Assembly: GCF_003002095.1 (NCBI RefSeq)
Contig: NZ_PVZC01000008.1
Location: forward strand, 310,001 to 374,000
Source of the DNA: Allonocardiopsis opalescens
GTDB taxonomy: Bacteria; Actinomycetota; Actinomycetes; Streptosporangiales; Streptosporangiaceae
Length of the DNA: 64,000 nucleotides
Direction of reading: 5' to 3'
The stretch's first letter is position 1, and the number at the start of each line of letters is the position of its first letter. The notes under the pieces are model-generated. The model was not told the DNA's origin, ran no database searches, and saw nothing but the letters and a program-made list of their open reading frames with translations. A program made the translations under genes and the position numbers. Below are positions 35,435 through 44,276 of this stretch, in pieces.

Positions 35435-36037
35435 ATCGGCTCCGCGAACTCCCTGCTGATGCACAAGCCGGAAGAGGGCGTCACCTGGCGCTTCGACCCC
35501 GGTGCGCTGCCGCTGGAGCTGATGGTCACCGGCGGCCCCGGCGCCCTGGAGCGCTTCGAGATGCTGCACGAGCCCGCCGACCTCGCGTCGTGGGCCGCGC
35601 TGTCGCGGCTGCGGCTCGACCCGGCGGGTGTCGAGGTCACCGCCGGCCAGCTCGACGCCGTCCGCGCGCTGCGCGCCGCGCTGTGGCGGCTGGCCCCCGA
35701 CCTCGCGCACGGAAGGCCGGCCGACCCGGAGGCGACGGCCGTGCTGAACCGCGCCGCCGAGGGGGCGCCGCTGGTACCTCAGATCGGACCCGACGGCGGC
35801 GCGCGGTGGGCGCGTCCGGCCGACGGCGGGCAGATCCTGTCGACCATGGCCCGCGACGCCGTGGAGCTCTTCACCGGTCCGCTGGCCGGGCGGGTCAGGG
35901 AGTGCGCGGCGCACGACTGCCCGCTCGTGTTCGTCGACGCCTCCCGGCCGGGCCGGCGGCGCTGGTGCGCGATGGAGCGGTGCGGCAACCGCGCGAAGGT
36001 CCGCGCGTTGCGCGCGCGCCGCGGCGACCAGGACTGA
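35432..36037 (+). CDS. CGNR zinc-finger/ABATE domain regulator
   Basis: This 201-residue protein has an N-terminal ABATE stress-sensing-type region (LLMHKPEEGVTWRFD, ALRAALWRLA) and a C-terminal CGNR zinc finger. The finger Cys residues are in VRECAAHDCPLVFVD and WCAMERCGNRAKV (C-x4-C, C, C-G-N-R). CGNR proteins are actinobacterial DNA-binding regulators, mostly uncharacterised. It starts at the ATG within the palindromic promoter and is divergent from the SRPBCC gene, so autoregulation and control of the neighbour are likely (inference). Confidence 0.9.
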   Translation: MIGSANSLLMHKPEEGVTWRFDPGALPLELMVTGGPGALERFEMLHEPADLASWAALSRLRLDPAGVEVTAGQLDAVRALRAALWRLAPDLAHGRPADPEATAVLNRAAEGAPLVPQIGPDGGARWARPADGGQILSTMARDAVELFTGPLAGRVRECAAHDCPLVFVDASRPGRRRWCAMERCGNRAKVRALRARRGDQD

Positions 36038-36099
36038 CCTCCGCCCGCCGGTACACGGGGAGCACCGGCGCACTCTGTCAAGTCGCAGCCGCGGCTCCC

Positions 36100-36124
36100 T
36101 GTGGACGGAGGCCGCTTATCCACA
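36100..36124. promoter_or_regulatory. TGTGGAC motif and perfect DnaA box
   Basis: TGTGGACGGAGGC begins at 36100, identical over 13 bases to the motif at 33429. TTATCCACA (36116-36124) is a perfect consensus DnaA box on the plus strand. Both lie 50-80 bp upstream of the start codon at 36177, mirroring the arrangement before the gene at 33510. Confidence 0.6.
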
Positions 36125-36176
36125 GACGGCGCCGCGGCCGTGGCGGCGCGGCGGGGCGCTGAGCAGAGTGGACGCC

Positions 36177-37154
36177 ATGAGCGAGCACACCGTTCCCCCT
36201 CTCCGTCCTGTTCCCGATCTCAGCCCGGCGGCCCGCGGGCAGGCCTCACCGCTGGACCGGGCCCGCGCCCACGCGCAGCAGCAGCACGGCGTCCTCAGCC
36301 ACCAGCAGGCGCGCGCCGACGGCGTACCGGCCGCACTCATCCGCTCCCTGGTCCGGCGCGGCGTCTGGCAGCGGCTGTACCGGGGCGTGTACCTGCTGAG
36401 CGCCCAACGGCGCCAGGGCGTGTCCCCGCAGGCGCGGGCCATGGCCGTCGTGCTGGCGCTCGGCGACCGCGCCGCCGTGGTGGGCCCCACCGCCGCACGG
36501 CTGTGGGACCTGCCCGTGCCGCCGGAGCCCGAGGGCACCGTCCACGTCGCCACCGCGTCGGGCACACCCACGGCACGGTTCGGCTGCGGCATCGTCCGCC
36601 ACTTCTGGCGGCTCCCCGAGCCCGAGGTCACCCGGCTCGGCGGCATCAGGCTCTCCACCCCCGAGCGCACGATCCGCGACACGGTGCTGCTGACCGACCG
36701 CGGCGGCGCGATCGCGCTCGTGGACGCCGCCCTGCACCGGCGCCTCGTCGACCGCCGCGCGCTCGCGGAAATGCGCGCGGCCAACGCCGGACGACCCGGA
36801 GCGCGGCAGTGCCAGGACTGGTGGGCGCTGGCCGACGGCCGCGCGAGCAGCCCAGCCGCCACCGCCCTGCGGCTGATCTGCGCCGACGCCGGCATACCCG
36901 CGGACACCCTCGCCGTCCCCGTACAGGACCGCGCGGGGACCGTGCTCGGTGTGGCCGACCTCGGCTGGCGGCAGGCGGGCCTGCTCGCCGCGGTGTCCGA
37001 TACACCGCCGGCCTGGCTTGACCGGCCGCCCGCTCCGTGGCGGCACGCGCTGCACTTCTCCGCGCACGCCCTCACCCGTCCGACGGAGGTCGCGAGCCGG
37101 GTGGCGCGGGCGTGCGGCGCCCGAGGCCGCCCCGTCCTCCGGATCGCGGCATGA
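36177..37154 (+). CDS. AbiEi-like winged-helix protein with degenerate nuclease-fold C-terminus
   Basis: This 325-residue protein is similar in layout to the gene at 33510. The AbiEi-like winged helix is clear (about 35-75: HGVLSHQQARADGVPAALIR, RRGVWQRLYRGVYLL). The middle segment STPERTIRDTVLLTDRGG matches the paralogue's TSPLRTAFDLGRR. In the C-terminal fold only VADLGWRQAGLLAAVSD aligns to the nuclease strand; the V-E-Y-D-G and following His are absent, so catalysis is unlikely. The ATG at 36177 is chosen; a GTG at 36168 is also in frame. Function unknown. Confidence 0.78.
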   Translation: MSEHTVPPLRPVPDLSPAARGQASPLDRARAHAQQQHGVLSHQQARADGVPAALIRSLVRRGVWQRLYRGVYLLSAQRRQGVSPQARAMAVVLALGDRAAVVGPTAARLWDLPVPPEPEGTVHVATASGTPTARFGCGIVRHFWRLPEPEVTRLGGIRLSTPERTIRDTVLLTDRGGAIALVDAALHRRLVDRRALAEMRAANAGRPGARQCQDWWALADGRASSPAATALRLICADAGIPADTLAVPVQDRAGTVLGVADLGWRQAGLLAAVSDTPPAWLDRPPAPWRHALHFSAHALTRPTEVASRVARACGARGRPVLRIAA

Positions 37155-37323
37155 CGGCCCGCGGCGTGACGGACGGCCCCACCGCGTCCGGTCCCCGCAC
37201 GTCGGAGCCGCCGGGCCCAGGGGCACGGGCCGGGCCGCGCTCCGGGCCGGCGCCGCCGCCGCTGCCGAGTTCACCCTCCGGCGGTCCGCAGGACGGCTGC
37301 GGTTACCGATTCTGCGCTAGATA

Positions 37324-38643
37324 ATGATCGCCACCCCTCCCCCGCCCCGGAAGTCGATGATGTCCTCTCCCCGCCGTTCCCGCCTGCTCATGCTGACCGC
37401 CGGAGTGCTCCTCGGCGCGCTGGCCCTGGGCGCCGCCCCCGCCACCGCCCAAGGCGGCGACCGCCCTGGCGACCCCGCCGCCCCCGAGTCGGTCGGCGCC
37501 TCCGACGTCCGCTTCGCCACCTTCAACGCCTCGCTGAACCGCGCCGCGGAGGGCGAACTCGTCGCCGACCTGTCCGGGCGCGACGACCAGCAGGCCCGCA
37601 CGGTCGCCGAGATCATCCAGCGCGCCCGGCCCGACGTGCTGCTGGTGAACGAGTTCGACTACGACGCCCGCGGCGAGGCGGCCCGCCTCTTCCAGCGCAA
37701 CTACCTGTCCGTCGGCCAGGGCGGCGCCCGGCCGATCACCTACCCGTTCCGCTACGTCGCGCCGAGCAACACCGGTGTGCCCTCGGGATTCGACCTCAAC
37801 AACGACGGCCGCACCGTCACGGAGCCGGGCGCCGCCGGCTACGGCGACGACGCGCTCGGCTTCGGCGCCTTCCCCGGCCAGTACGGCATGGTCGTCTACT
37901 CGCGGTACCCCATCGACCACGACGACGTCCGCACCTTCCAGCGGTTCCGCTGGGCCGACATGCCGGGCGCGCTGCTGCCCACCGATCCCGCGACCGGCGA
38001 GGACTGGTACTCCGCCGAGGAGCTGGCGGCGCTGCGGCTGTCGTCCAAGAGCCACTGGGACGTGCCGATCCGCATCGGCCGCCGCACCGTGCACTTCCTG
38101 GTCAGCCACCCGACTCCGCCGACCTTCGACGGGCCCGAGCGCCGCAACGTCGCACGCAACCACGACGAGATCCGGCTCTGGTCCGACTACGTCCGGCCGA
38201 GCCTGAGCGATTACATCTACGACGACGAGGGCCGCTACGGCGGGCTGCGCGCCGGAGCCGACTTCGTGATCGCCGGCGACCTCAACGCCGACCCCGCCGA
38301 CGGCGACGGCCACCCCGAGGGGATCAGCCGGCTGCTGACCAACCCGCGGGTGAACGACCACCGGCCGCCGAGCAGCGAGGGCGGCGCGGAGGCCGCCCGG
38401 CTGCAGGACGGCGCGAACCTGCTGCACGAGGGCGACCCCGCCCGCGACACCGCCGACTTCGCCGACGAACCGGGCCCCGGCAACCTGCGGGTCGACTACG
38501 TGCTGCCGTCGTGGGGGCTGCGGATCACCGGCAACGGCGTGTTCTGGCCGGTCTCCAGCAGTCCGCTGTCCAGACTGACCGGCGTGTACCCGTTCCCCAG
38601 CTCCGACCACCGGCTGGTCTGGACCGACGTGCGGGCGCGCTGA
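37324..38643 (+). CDS. Secreted endonuclease/exonuclease/phosphatase (EEP) family protein
   Basis: This 439-residue protein has an N-terminal Sec signal (RRSRLLMLTAGVLLGALALG..., cleavage after ATAQG near residue 44). The mature EEP/DNase I-like fold has VRFATFNASLNR (Asn), VLLVNEFDYD (catalytic Glu), YGMVVYSRYPI, FLVSHPTPPTF, FVIAGDLNADPADGDG (D-x-N) and a C-terminal SSDHRLVW (D-H). It cleaves phosphodiesters or phosphomonoesters outside the cell, with metal. ATG codons at 37357 and 37360, behind GGAAG, are alternative starts that would shorten the signal n-region. Confidence 0.9.
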   Translation: MIATPPPPRKSMMSSPRRSRLLMLTAGVLLGALALGAAPATAQGGDRPGDPAAPESVGASDVRFATFNASLNRAAEGELVADLSGRDDQQARTVAEIIQRARPDVLLVNEFDYDARGEAARLFQRNYLSVGQGGARPITYPFRYVAPSNTGVPSGFDLNNDGRTVTEPGAAGYGDDALGFGAFPGQYGMVVYSRYPIDHDDVRTFQRFRWADMPGALLPTDPATGEDWYSAEELAALRLSSKSHWDVPIRIGRRTVHFLVSHPTPPTFDGPERRNVARNHDEIRLWSDYVRPSLSDYIYDDEGRYGGLRAGADFVIAGDLNADPADGDGHPEGISRLLTNPRVNDHRPPSSEGGAEAARLQDGANLLHEGDPARDTADFADEPGPGNLRVDYVLPSWGLRITGNGVFWPVSSSPLSRLTGVYPFPSSDHRLVWTDVRAR

Positions 38644-38667
38644 GCCGGTGGGCGCGGGCGGCCGGGG

Positions 38668-39627
38668 TCAGCGCTCCTCGGCCGCCGCGGCCGGCTCGTC
38701 CATGGCGGGCCGCCGCGCCCACCACGACGCCACCGCCGCGCCCGAGAGGTTGTGCCAGACGGAGAAGATCGCGGCGGGCAGCGCGGCCAGCGGGGTGAAG
38801 TGCACGGCCGCGAGGCTGGCGGCCAGCCCGGAGTTCTGCATGCCGACCTCCACACTGATGGCGCGCCGCCCGGCCTCGCCGATCCCGGTGAGCCGCGCCG
38901 CCAGGTAGCCGAGCACCATGCCGAAGCCGTTGTGCAGCGCGACGGCCGCGATCAGCACGATGCCGCTGGTGCGCACCGCGTCGGCGTTGGCGCCCACCAC
39001 GGCGGCGACCACCACCACGATGCCGACCACGGACACGATCGGCAGCAGCGGCAGCACCCGGTCGACCAGCCGCGTCGCGATGGCGCGCACCACCACACCG
39101 GCGACCACCGGCACCAGCACGACCTGGAGGATGGAGACCAGCAGCCCGGACGCGTCCACCGGCAGCGTCGAGCCCGCCAGCCAGAGCACCAGCAGCGGGG
39201 TGAGGACCGGGGCGAGCAGGGTCGACAGCGAGGTCATGGCCACCGACAGCGCGACATCGCCCTTGGCCAGGTAGACCACCACGTTGGAGGCGGTGCCGCC
39301 CGGCGACGAGCCGACCAGCACCATGCCCACCAGCAGTGCCGCCGAGAAACCGAAGGCGGTGCCGATGCCCCAGCCGAGAAGCGGCATGAAGGCGTACTGG
39401 GAGACCAGCCCGACCAGGACGGCGAGGGGGTGCCTGGCCACCACCGCGAAGTCCGCGGCGCGCAGGGTCAGGCCCATGCCGAACATGATCACCCCGAGCA
39501 GCAGCGGCACCTGGGGTGCGAGCAGGGCCGCCGGCCCGGGGACGAGTAGTCCGACGACCCCGCCGAGCAGCACCAGCAGGGCGAACCAGCGGGCGACGAA
39601 GTCGGCGACACGGCGCAGGGCGGTCAC
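38668..39627 (-). CDS. Bile acid:sodium symporter (BASS) family transporter
   Basis: This 319-residue protein has about ten membrane segments. It shows family motifs in GVIMFGMGLTLRAADFAVVA, VGLVSQYAFMPLLGWGIG, VLVGSSPGGTASNVVVYLAKGDVALSVAMT and ISVEVGMQNSGLAASLAAVHF; the last holds the E-x-G-x-Q-N sodium-site motif. BASS proteins import organic anions such as pantoate, keto acids or bile-acid-like molecules with sodium. The start GTG at 39627 fits a short cytoplasmic N-terminus. The gene stands alone; substrate unknown. Confidence 0.9.
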   Translation of the reverse strand: MTALRRVADFVARWFALLVLLGGVVGLLVPGPAALLAPQVPLLLGVIMFGMGLTLRAADFAVVARHPLAVLVGLVSQYAFMPLLGWGIGTAFGFSAALLVGMVLVGSSPGGTASNVVVYLAKGDVALSVAMTSLSTLLAPVLTPLLVLWLAGSTLPVDASGLLVSILQVVLVPVVAGVVVRAIATRLVDRVLPLLPIVSVVGIVVVVAAVVGANADAVRTSGIVLIAAVALHNGFGMVLGYLAARLTGIGEAGRRAISVEVGMQNSGLAASLAAVHFTPLAALPAAIFSVWHNLSGAAVASWWARRPAMDEPAAAAEER

Positions 39628-39833
39628 GGTGCCTCTTCTCGGTTCGGGCCCGCGCCGCCTGAACCGGACGGCCGGGACACTCGGGGCCTATCGACCCCAC
39701 GATGATCGCTCCCGGACCTCCGCGACACAAACGGGATGCCGCGCGACACTGCCGAACACCCAGGTGGAGGCCGGTTTCGGCCGAATGTCCGGACCGCCGC
39801 GAAATGTCAGTGGCCGCCGCTACTGTCACGCTT

Positions 39834-41180
39834 GTGACCGAGCGATGGAAGACCGACGACGTGCTCGCACTGGCCCCTGACGCCCCCTCCCGCAAAGCGG
39901 CCGAGAAGGTCGCCCGCCCGGCCGGCTGGCCGCGGACCGGCGCGGTGGTCGCGTCCGGTGGCGCGTCGACGCTGGCGCTGTGGGGCGAGTGCAAGGGCAG
40001 CGGGGCCAAGCCCTACCAGACCGCCGTCGACCTGGCCGGACCCGACGCCCCGGCCTACCGGTGCAGCTGTCCGAGCCGCAAGTTCCCGTGCAAGCACGCC
40101 ATCGGCCTGCTGCTGATCTGGTCGCGCGACGGCCTGCCCGAGGTGGCGGAGGCGGCGGACTGGGCCCAGGAGTGGCTGGCCAAGCGCGGCGCCAAGGCCG
40201 AGCAGAGCGCCGCTCAGGCGCCAGCGTCCAAGGCGTCGGCGCCCGCGGACCCCGAGGCCGCCGCCCGCCGCGCCCGCCAGCGGGCCGAACGCGTCGAGGC
40301 CGGCCTGCGCGAACTCGACCTCTGGCTGCGCGACCAGGTCACCGAGGGGCTGGCCGGGCTGCGCCGGGCCGGCTACGGCCACTGGAACGGCATGGCCGCG
40401 CGGCTGGTGGACGCCCAGGCGCCCGGCGCGGCCGAGCGGGTGCGGTCGCTGGGCGAGGTCATGGCCGAGCCCGAATGGCCCGGGCGGCTGCTGGCGGAGT
40501 ACGCGCTGCTGCACCTCCTGGTCCGCGCCCACGGCGCCGGGGACACCGTCGAGCAGCCGCTGCGCGACACCGTGCGCAGCCGGGTCGGCTTCCCGACCTC
40601 GCGCGAGGAGGTGCTGGCCGACGGACCCAGGGAGCGGGACCGCTGGCACGTGCTCGGCTGGGCCGACGCGCTCGCCGACCAGCTCGCCACCCGCAGGGTG
40701 TGGCTGCGCGGTGCCGCGAGCGGCCGCGGCGCGGTCGTCGTCTCCTTCGCGCCCGCCGGGCAGTCGCTCGACGGCTCGCTGCGGGTCGGCACCGTCGTCG
40801 ACGCCGAGCTGGCCTTCTACCCGGGGTCGGGCGAGCGGCGCGCACTGGTCGCGCACCAGTACGGGGCCGAGCCGGGCGGGCCGCCGCCGGGCGGCCCGGT
40901 GCGCGAGGCGCTCGGCGGCTACGCCGAGGCGCTGGCCGCCGACCCCTGGCTGGAGCGCTGGCCGGTGGTGCTCACCGACGCCGTGCCCGCCCGCGACGGC
41001 GGCTGGTGGCTGGCCGATCCGAGCGGCGACGCGCTTCCGCTGCATCCGTCGGCGTCGCCGTGGGCGCTGCTCGCCGTGTCGGGGGGCATCGGGGTGACCG
41101 TCGCCGGGGAGTGGACGCCGCAGGGCCTGCACCCGCTCACGGTCTGGCCGCGCTCCGGCGCGCGGGTGCGACTCGGATGA
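39834..41180 (+). CDS. SWIM zinc-finger protein, first gene of the MoxR/VWA cassette (YehQ-like)
   Basis: This 448-residue protein has TDDVLALAPDAPSRKAAEKV at the N-terminus and a SWIM finger CxCx6CxH at residues 77-88 (CSCPSRKFPCKH). A coiled region RRARQRAERVEAGLRELDLW follows, then a long domain without known motifs. SWIM proteins of this type head the conserved SWIM, DUF5691, MoxR, DUF5682, VWA clusters; E. coli YehQ is the counterpart. The GTG at 39834 lies 7 nt after TACTGT (39821-39826), a -10-like hexamer, with no ribosome-binding site, so the mRNA may be leaderless. A 363-bp gap follows before the next gene. Confidence 0.88.
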   Translation: MTERWKTDDVLALAPDAPSRKAAEKVARPAGWPRTGAVVASGGASTLALWGECKGSGAKPYQTAVDLAGPDAPAYRCSCPSRKFPCKHAIGLLLIWSRDGLPEVAEAADWAQEWLAKRGAKAEQSAAQAPASKASAPADPEAAARRARQRAERVEAGLRELDLWLRDQVTEGLAGLRRAGYGHWNGMAARLVDAQAPGAAERVRSLGEVMAEPEWPGRLLAEYALLHLLVRAHGAGDTVEQPLRDTVRSRVGFPTSREEVLADGPRERDRWHVLGWADALADQLATRRVWLRGAASGRGAVVVSFAPAGQSLDGSLRVGTVVDAELAFYPGSGERRALVAHQYGAEPGGPPPGGPVREALGGYAEALAADPWLERWPVVLTDAVPARDGGWWLADPSGDALPLHPSASPWALLAVSGGIGVTVAGEWTPQGLHPLTVWPRSGARVRLG

Positions 41181-41543
41181 CGGCCCCCGCGCCCGGCGGC
41201 GCGCCCACGGCCTCCCTCCCCGCCCCTCCGGCCACCCCGAGGTGTCGCCGCCCGGCGGGCCAAAGCATCACCCGGTCCGCGAGCTTCAGTCGTGTCCTTC
41301 CCCCGCCCACCCTGGGGGCCTCCCCGACACCCATCCTTCCGTCCTGGGTTGTGCGGGAGAAGGGGTTACCGGGCGGTTGTGGATAAGTCGGCGGTGGTGG
41401 GCGGGGCTGTGGACAACGGCGGAGGCCGGCGGCCGGGATTCGGTTGAATCGCTGTGCGGGAACGCGCCGCCCGCGCTGAGGGCGGTGCGTGGTGGGCCCG
41501 GGTGGACCGGGTCGGTGGTGCTGAGCGGAGAGAGGTGGGTGCG
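41181..41543. other. 363-bp intergenic region inside the cassette
   Basis: This region separates the SWIM gene from the other four cassette genes, all on the same strand. It contains copy B of the 90-bp element and, downstream of it, the 5-bp inverted repeat GATTC-GGTT-GAATC (41437-41450). GAGAGAGGTGGG precedes the next start codon. A second promoter for the four-gene block is likely here. Confidence 0.5.
41327..41416. repeat. 90-bp element, copy B, with two DnaA-box-like nonamers
   Basis: It matches copy A (16018-16107) in three blocks with identical spacing. TGTGGATAA (41378-41386) is a perfect consensus DnaA box on the minus strand (TTATCCACA). TGTGGACAA (41408-41416) is the TTGTCCACA form preferred in actinomycetes. 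The two are 30 bp apart, about three helical turns, and on the same face. Confidence 0.78.
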
Positions 41544-43112
41544 GTGACGGACGAGGGAGAGGCGCCGCCCGGCGGCGTGGCGGCGGTGGAGGCCGGTGCC
41601 GGGGGCGGTTGGGAGGAGCTGGTGTCCAGCGCGCTGCTCGGCACCGACCGGCGGCCGGTGCCGCCGGCGGGCGAGCCGGCGGAGGAGGCGCCGGTCGACG
41701 ATCCGGCGGCGGTGCTGCTGGAGCGGGCGGCGCCGGCGGTGGTGCGGCTGCGGGCCGGGCGGATGCCGGGGCGCGCGGCGCCGGTGGAGCCGGCGCCGCA
41801 CGACGCGGGGCCGTTCGCGTCCGATGCGGCGGCCGCGCGGCTGGGCCGGATCCTCGGCGGAGAGCAGGCGGCCCTGCTGCCCGAATGGCTGGGGCTCGCC
41901 GCCGACCGCGGGCTCACCGTGCCGCCGCACCTGCTGCCCGACCTACTCGACCACGGCGCCCGCGACACCGGACTGCGGCCCGCCGTCGCGGCGGTCGCCG
42001 GCGCGCGGGGGCGCTGGCTGGCCGCGCTGAACCCGGCGTGGTCCTACTTCGCCTCGGTGGAGGTCACGGCCGGCGAACCCGGCGAGGTGTGGGAGTACGG
42101 CGCGCCCGGGCAGCGCGTCGCCTACCTCTCCGCACTGCGCGGGCGCGAACCCGCCCGGGCCAGGGAGCTGCTGGCCGAGGTGTGGGACAAGGAGCCCGCC
42201 GACCGCAGGAAGCGGCTGCTCCAGGCGCTGGAGATCCGCCTGTCCGCCGACGACGAGCCCTTCCTCGAAGAGCTGCTCAACGACCGCAGCTCCCTCATCC
42301 GCGCCCTCGCCCTCACCTTCCTGTCCCGCCTCCCCGACTCCGCGCTCGGCCGGCGCCTCATCCCGCACGCGCTGCGCGCGGTGCGTATCGACGGCGGCCG
42401 GTCGGCCGACCGGCGGGCGCGGCCCATCGTGGTGGTCGACCCCCCGCAGCGCCTCGACGACGGCCTCCGCCGCGACCTCAACCTCGGCCGCTCGGCCGGG
42501 CGCGGCACCGCCTCAGCCGAGCACCGGCGCGAGTGGCTGCACACCCTGATCACCTACACCCCGCTGAGCGCCTGGCTCGGCCACCTCGGCGACGACCCCG
42601 CGAGCGTCATGCACGCCCTGGTGAACGGCGCCGCCGAGCAGATGGACGTCATCGACGCGCTCGGCAACGCCGCCCTGGTCCAGCACAACGCCGACTGGGC
42701 GCGCGGCATGATCCCGTACCTGCTCGGCCCGCTCGGCGGCAATCCCGCTCTGCGCTCGCGGGGCGACTCACTGGTGCGGATCCTGCCCGCCGAGGAGCAG
42801 CGCGCCCGCACCGCCCAGCAGCTCGCGGCGGCCCCCGACACTACCCACGTGCTGAGCGCCGTGCAGGACCTCCGGGTGCCCTGGGGCACCGAGGTGGGCG
42901 CTCTCGTGCTCGAGAGGCTGCTCGCCGACCGCGCCAACACGGGCGAGTCCGCCTCCCTCGAACTCCACTCCCTGTGCCGGCTGGCGGCCCAGCGGCTCGA
43001 CCCCGCCCTGCACAGCCGGATGCCGCCGCCGAACGCGGCCGCCGCAGACGTGATCCACCAGTTCGGAGCCACGCTCCGATTCCGCCTCGACATGCACCAG
43101 GAGCTTTCGTGA
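41544..43112 (+). CDS. DUF5691-like helical protein of the MoxR/VWA cassette
   Basis: This 522-residue protein has no signal or membrane segment and is predominantly helical with HEAT-like stretches (ELLAEVWDKEPADRRKRLLQ, ALEIRLSADDEPFLEELLND, SLIRALALTFLSRL). The N-terminal WEELVSSALLGTDRRPVP is the recognisable start of the family I know as DUF5691. It probably acts as a scaffold or adaptor for the ATPase and VWA proteins (inference). The GTG at 41544 has GAGAGAGGTGGG upstream. Its stop overlaps the MoxR start by four bases (GTGA). Confidence 0.82.
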   Translation: MTDEGEAPPGGVAAVEAGAGGGWEELVSSALLGTDRRPVPPAGEPAEEAPVDDPAAVLLERAAPAVVRLRAGRMPGRAAPVEPAPHDAGPFASDAAAARLGRILGGEQAALLPEWLGLAADRGLTVPPHLLPDLLDHGARDTGLRPAVAAVAGARGRWLAALNPAWSYFASVEVTAGEPGEVWEYGAPGQRVAYLSALRGREPARARELLAEVWDKEPADRRKRLLQALEIRLSADDEPFLEELLNDRSSLIRALALTFLSRLPDSALGRRLIPHALRAVRIDGGRSADRRARPIVVVDPPQRLDDGLRRDLNLGRSAGRGTASAEHRREWLHTLITYTPLSAWLGHLGDDPASVMHALVNGAAEQMDVIDALGNAALVQHNADWARGMIPYLLGPLGGNPALRSRGDSLVRILPAEEQRARTAQQLAAAPDTTHVLSAVQDLRVPWGTEVGALVLERLLADRANTGESASLELHSLCRLAAQRLDPALHSRMPPPNAAAADVIHQFGATLRFRLDMHQELS

Positions 43113-44239
43113 CCTCTCCGGCCCCCTCCCCCACCGCCAACGGCTCGGCGCCCGGCGCCGACGCGGCGCTGCGGCCGCACGCGGAGCAGGCCTACGCCGC
43201 CGAACTCGCCGCCCTCGCCGCCGAGGACGACCGCCCGCGCCCGCCGGGATGGCGCCTGTCGCCGTGGGCCGTCACCCGCTACCTGCTCGGCGGCACCCTC
43301 GGCGACGGCACCGAGATCACCCCGAAGTACGTCGGCGCCCGCCGGGTGGTGGAGGTCGCGGTCGCCACCCTGGTCACCGACCGCGCGCTGCTGCTGCTCG
43401 GAGTGCCGGGCACCGCAAAGACCTGGCTGTCGGAGCACCTCGCCGCCGCCGTCAGCGGCGACTCCACCCTGCTGGTCCAGGGCACCGCGGGCACCGCCGA
43501 GGAGGCCATCCGCTACGGCTGGAACTACGCGCGGCTGCTGGCCGAGGGCCCCTCGGCCCAGGCGCTGGTGCCCAGCCCGATTTTCACCGCAATGGCCGAG
43601 GGGCGGCTGGCCCGCGTCGAGGAGCTGACCCGGATGCCCTCCGACGTCCAGGACGCGCTCATCACGGTCCTGTCGGAGAAGACCCTCCCGGTCCCCGAAC
43701 TCGGCATCGAGGTGCAGGCCCAGCGCGGCTTCAACCTGATCGCCACCGCCAACGACCGCGACCGGGGGGTGAACGACCTCTCCAGCGCGCTGCGCCGCCG
43801 CTTCAACACGGTCGTGCTGCCGGTGCCGCAGTCCATGGAGGACGAGGTCGAGATCGTCAGCAGCCGGGTCGAGCAGCTCGGCCGCTCGCTGCAGCTGCCC
43901 GAGGTCCCGGCCGGGCTCACCGAGATCCAGCGGGTCGTCACCGTCTTCCGCGAACTGCGCGCCGGGGTCACCGCCGACGGCCGCACCAAGGTGAAGTCGC
44001 CCAGCGGCACGCTGAGCACCGCCGAGGCGATCTCGGTCGTCACCGGCGGTATCGCGCTCGCCGCCCACTTCGGCGACGGGGTGCTGCGGCCGGCCGACAT
44101 CGCGGCCGGAATCCGCGGCGCCGTCGTGCAGGACCCGGTCTCCGACGGGGTGGTCTGGCGGGAGTACCTGGAGACGGTGGTGCGCGGCCGCGAAGGCTGG
44201 AGCGACTTCTACCGCGCCTGCCGCGAGGTGGCGAACTGA
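43109..44239 (+). CDS. MoxR-type AAA+ ATPase (YehL-like)
   Basis: This 376-residue ATPase has Walker A GVPGTAKT (98-105), a Walker B-like region around ARVEELTRMPSDVQDALITV, sensor 1 NLIATANDRDRG and an arginine-finger-like ALRRRFNTVVLPVP. The N-terminal about 60 residues and GWRLSPWAVTRYLLGG precede the core, as in the YehL branch. MoxR ATPases act as chaperones or remodelers for VWA partners, inserting metals or disassembling complexes. It lies between DUF5691-like and DUF5682-like genes with tight spacing, so a common complex is likely. Confidence 0.92.
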   Translation: MTSPAPSPTANGSAPGADAALRPHAEQAYAAELAALAAEDDRPRPPGWRLSPWAVTRYLLGGTLGDGTEITPKYVGARRVVEVAVATLVTDRALLLLGVPGTAKTWLSEHLAAAVSGDSTLLVQGTAGTAEEAIRYGWNYARLLAEGPSAQALVPSPIFTAMAEGRLARVEELTRMPSDVQDALITVLSEKTLPVPELGIEVQAQRGFNLIATANDRDRGVNDLSSALRRRFNTVVLPVPQSMEDEVEIVSSRVEQLGRSLQLPEVPAGLTEIQRVVTVFRELRAGVTADGRTKVKSPSGTLSTAEAISVVTGGIALAAHFGDGVLRPADIAAGIRGAVVQDPVSDGVVWREYLETVVRGREGWSDFYRACREVAN

Positions 44240-44276
44240 TGCGCCCGGTCCCGGCGGCCCGTCGCGGAGGCGGCTG

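Noticed and set aside
41454-41543. Earlier start for the DUF5691-like protein
   Set aside because: There is no ribosome-binding site at 41454, while GAGAGAGGTGGG precedes the GTG at 41544.
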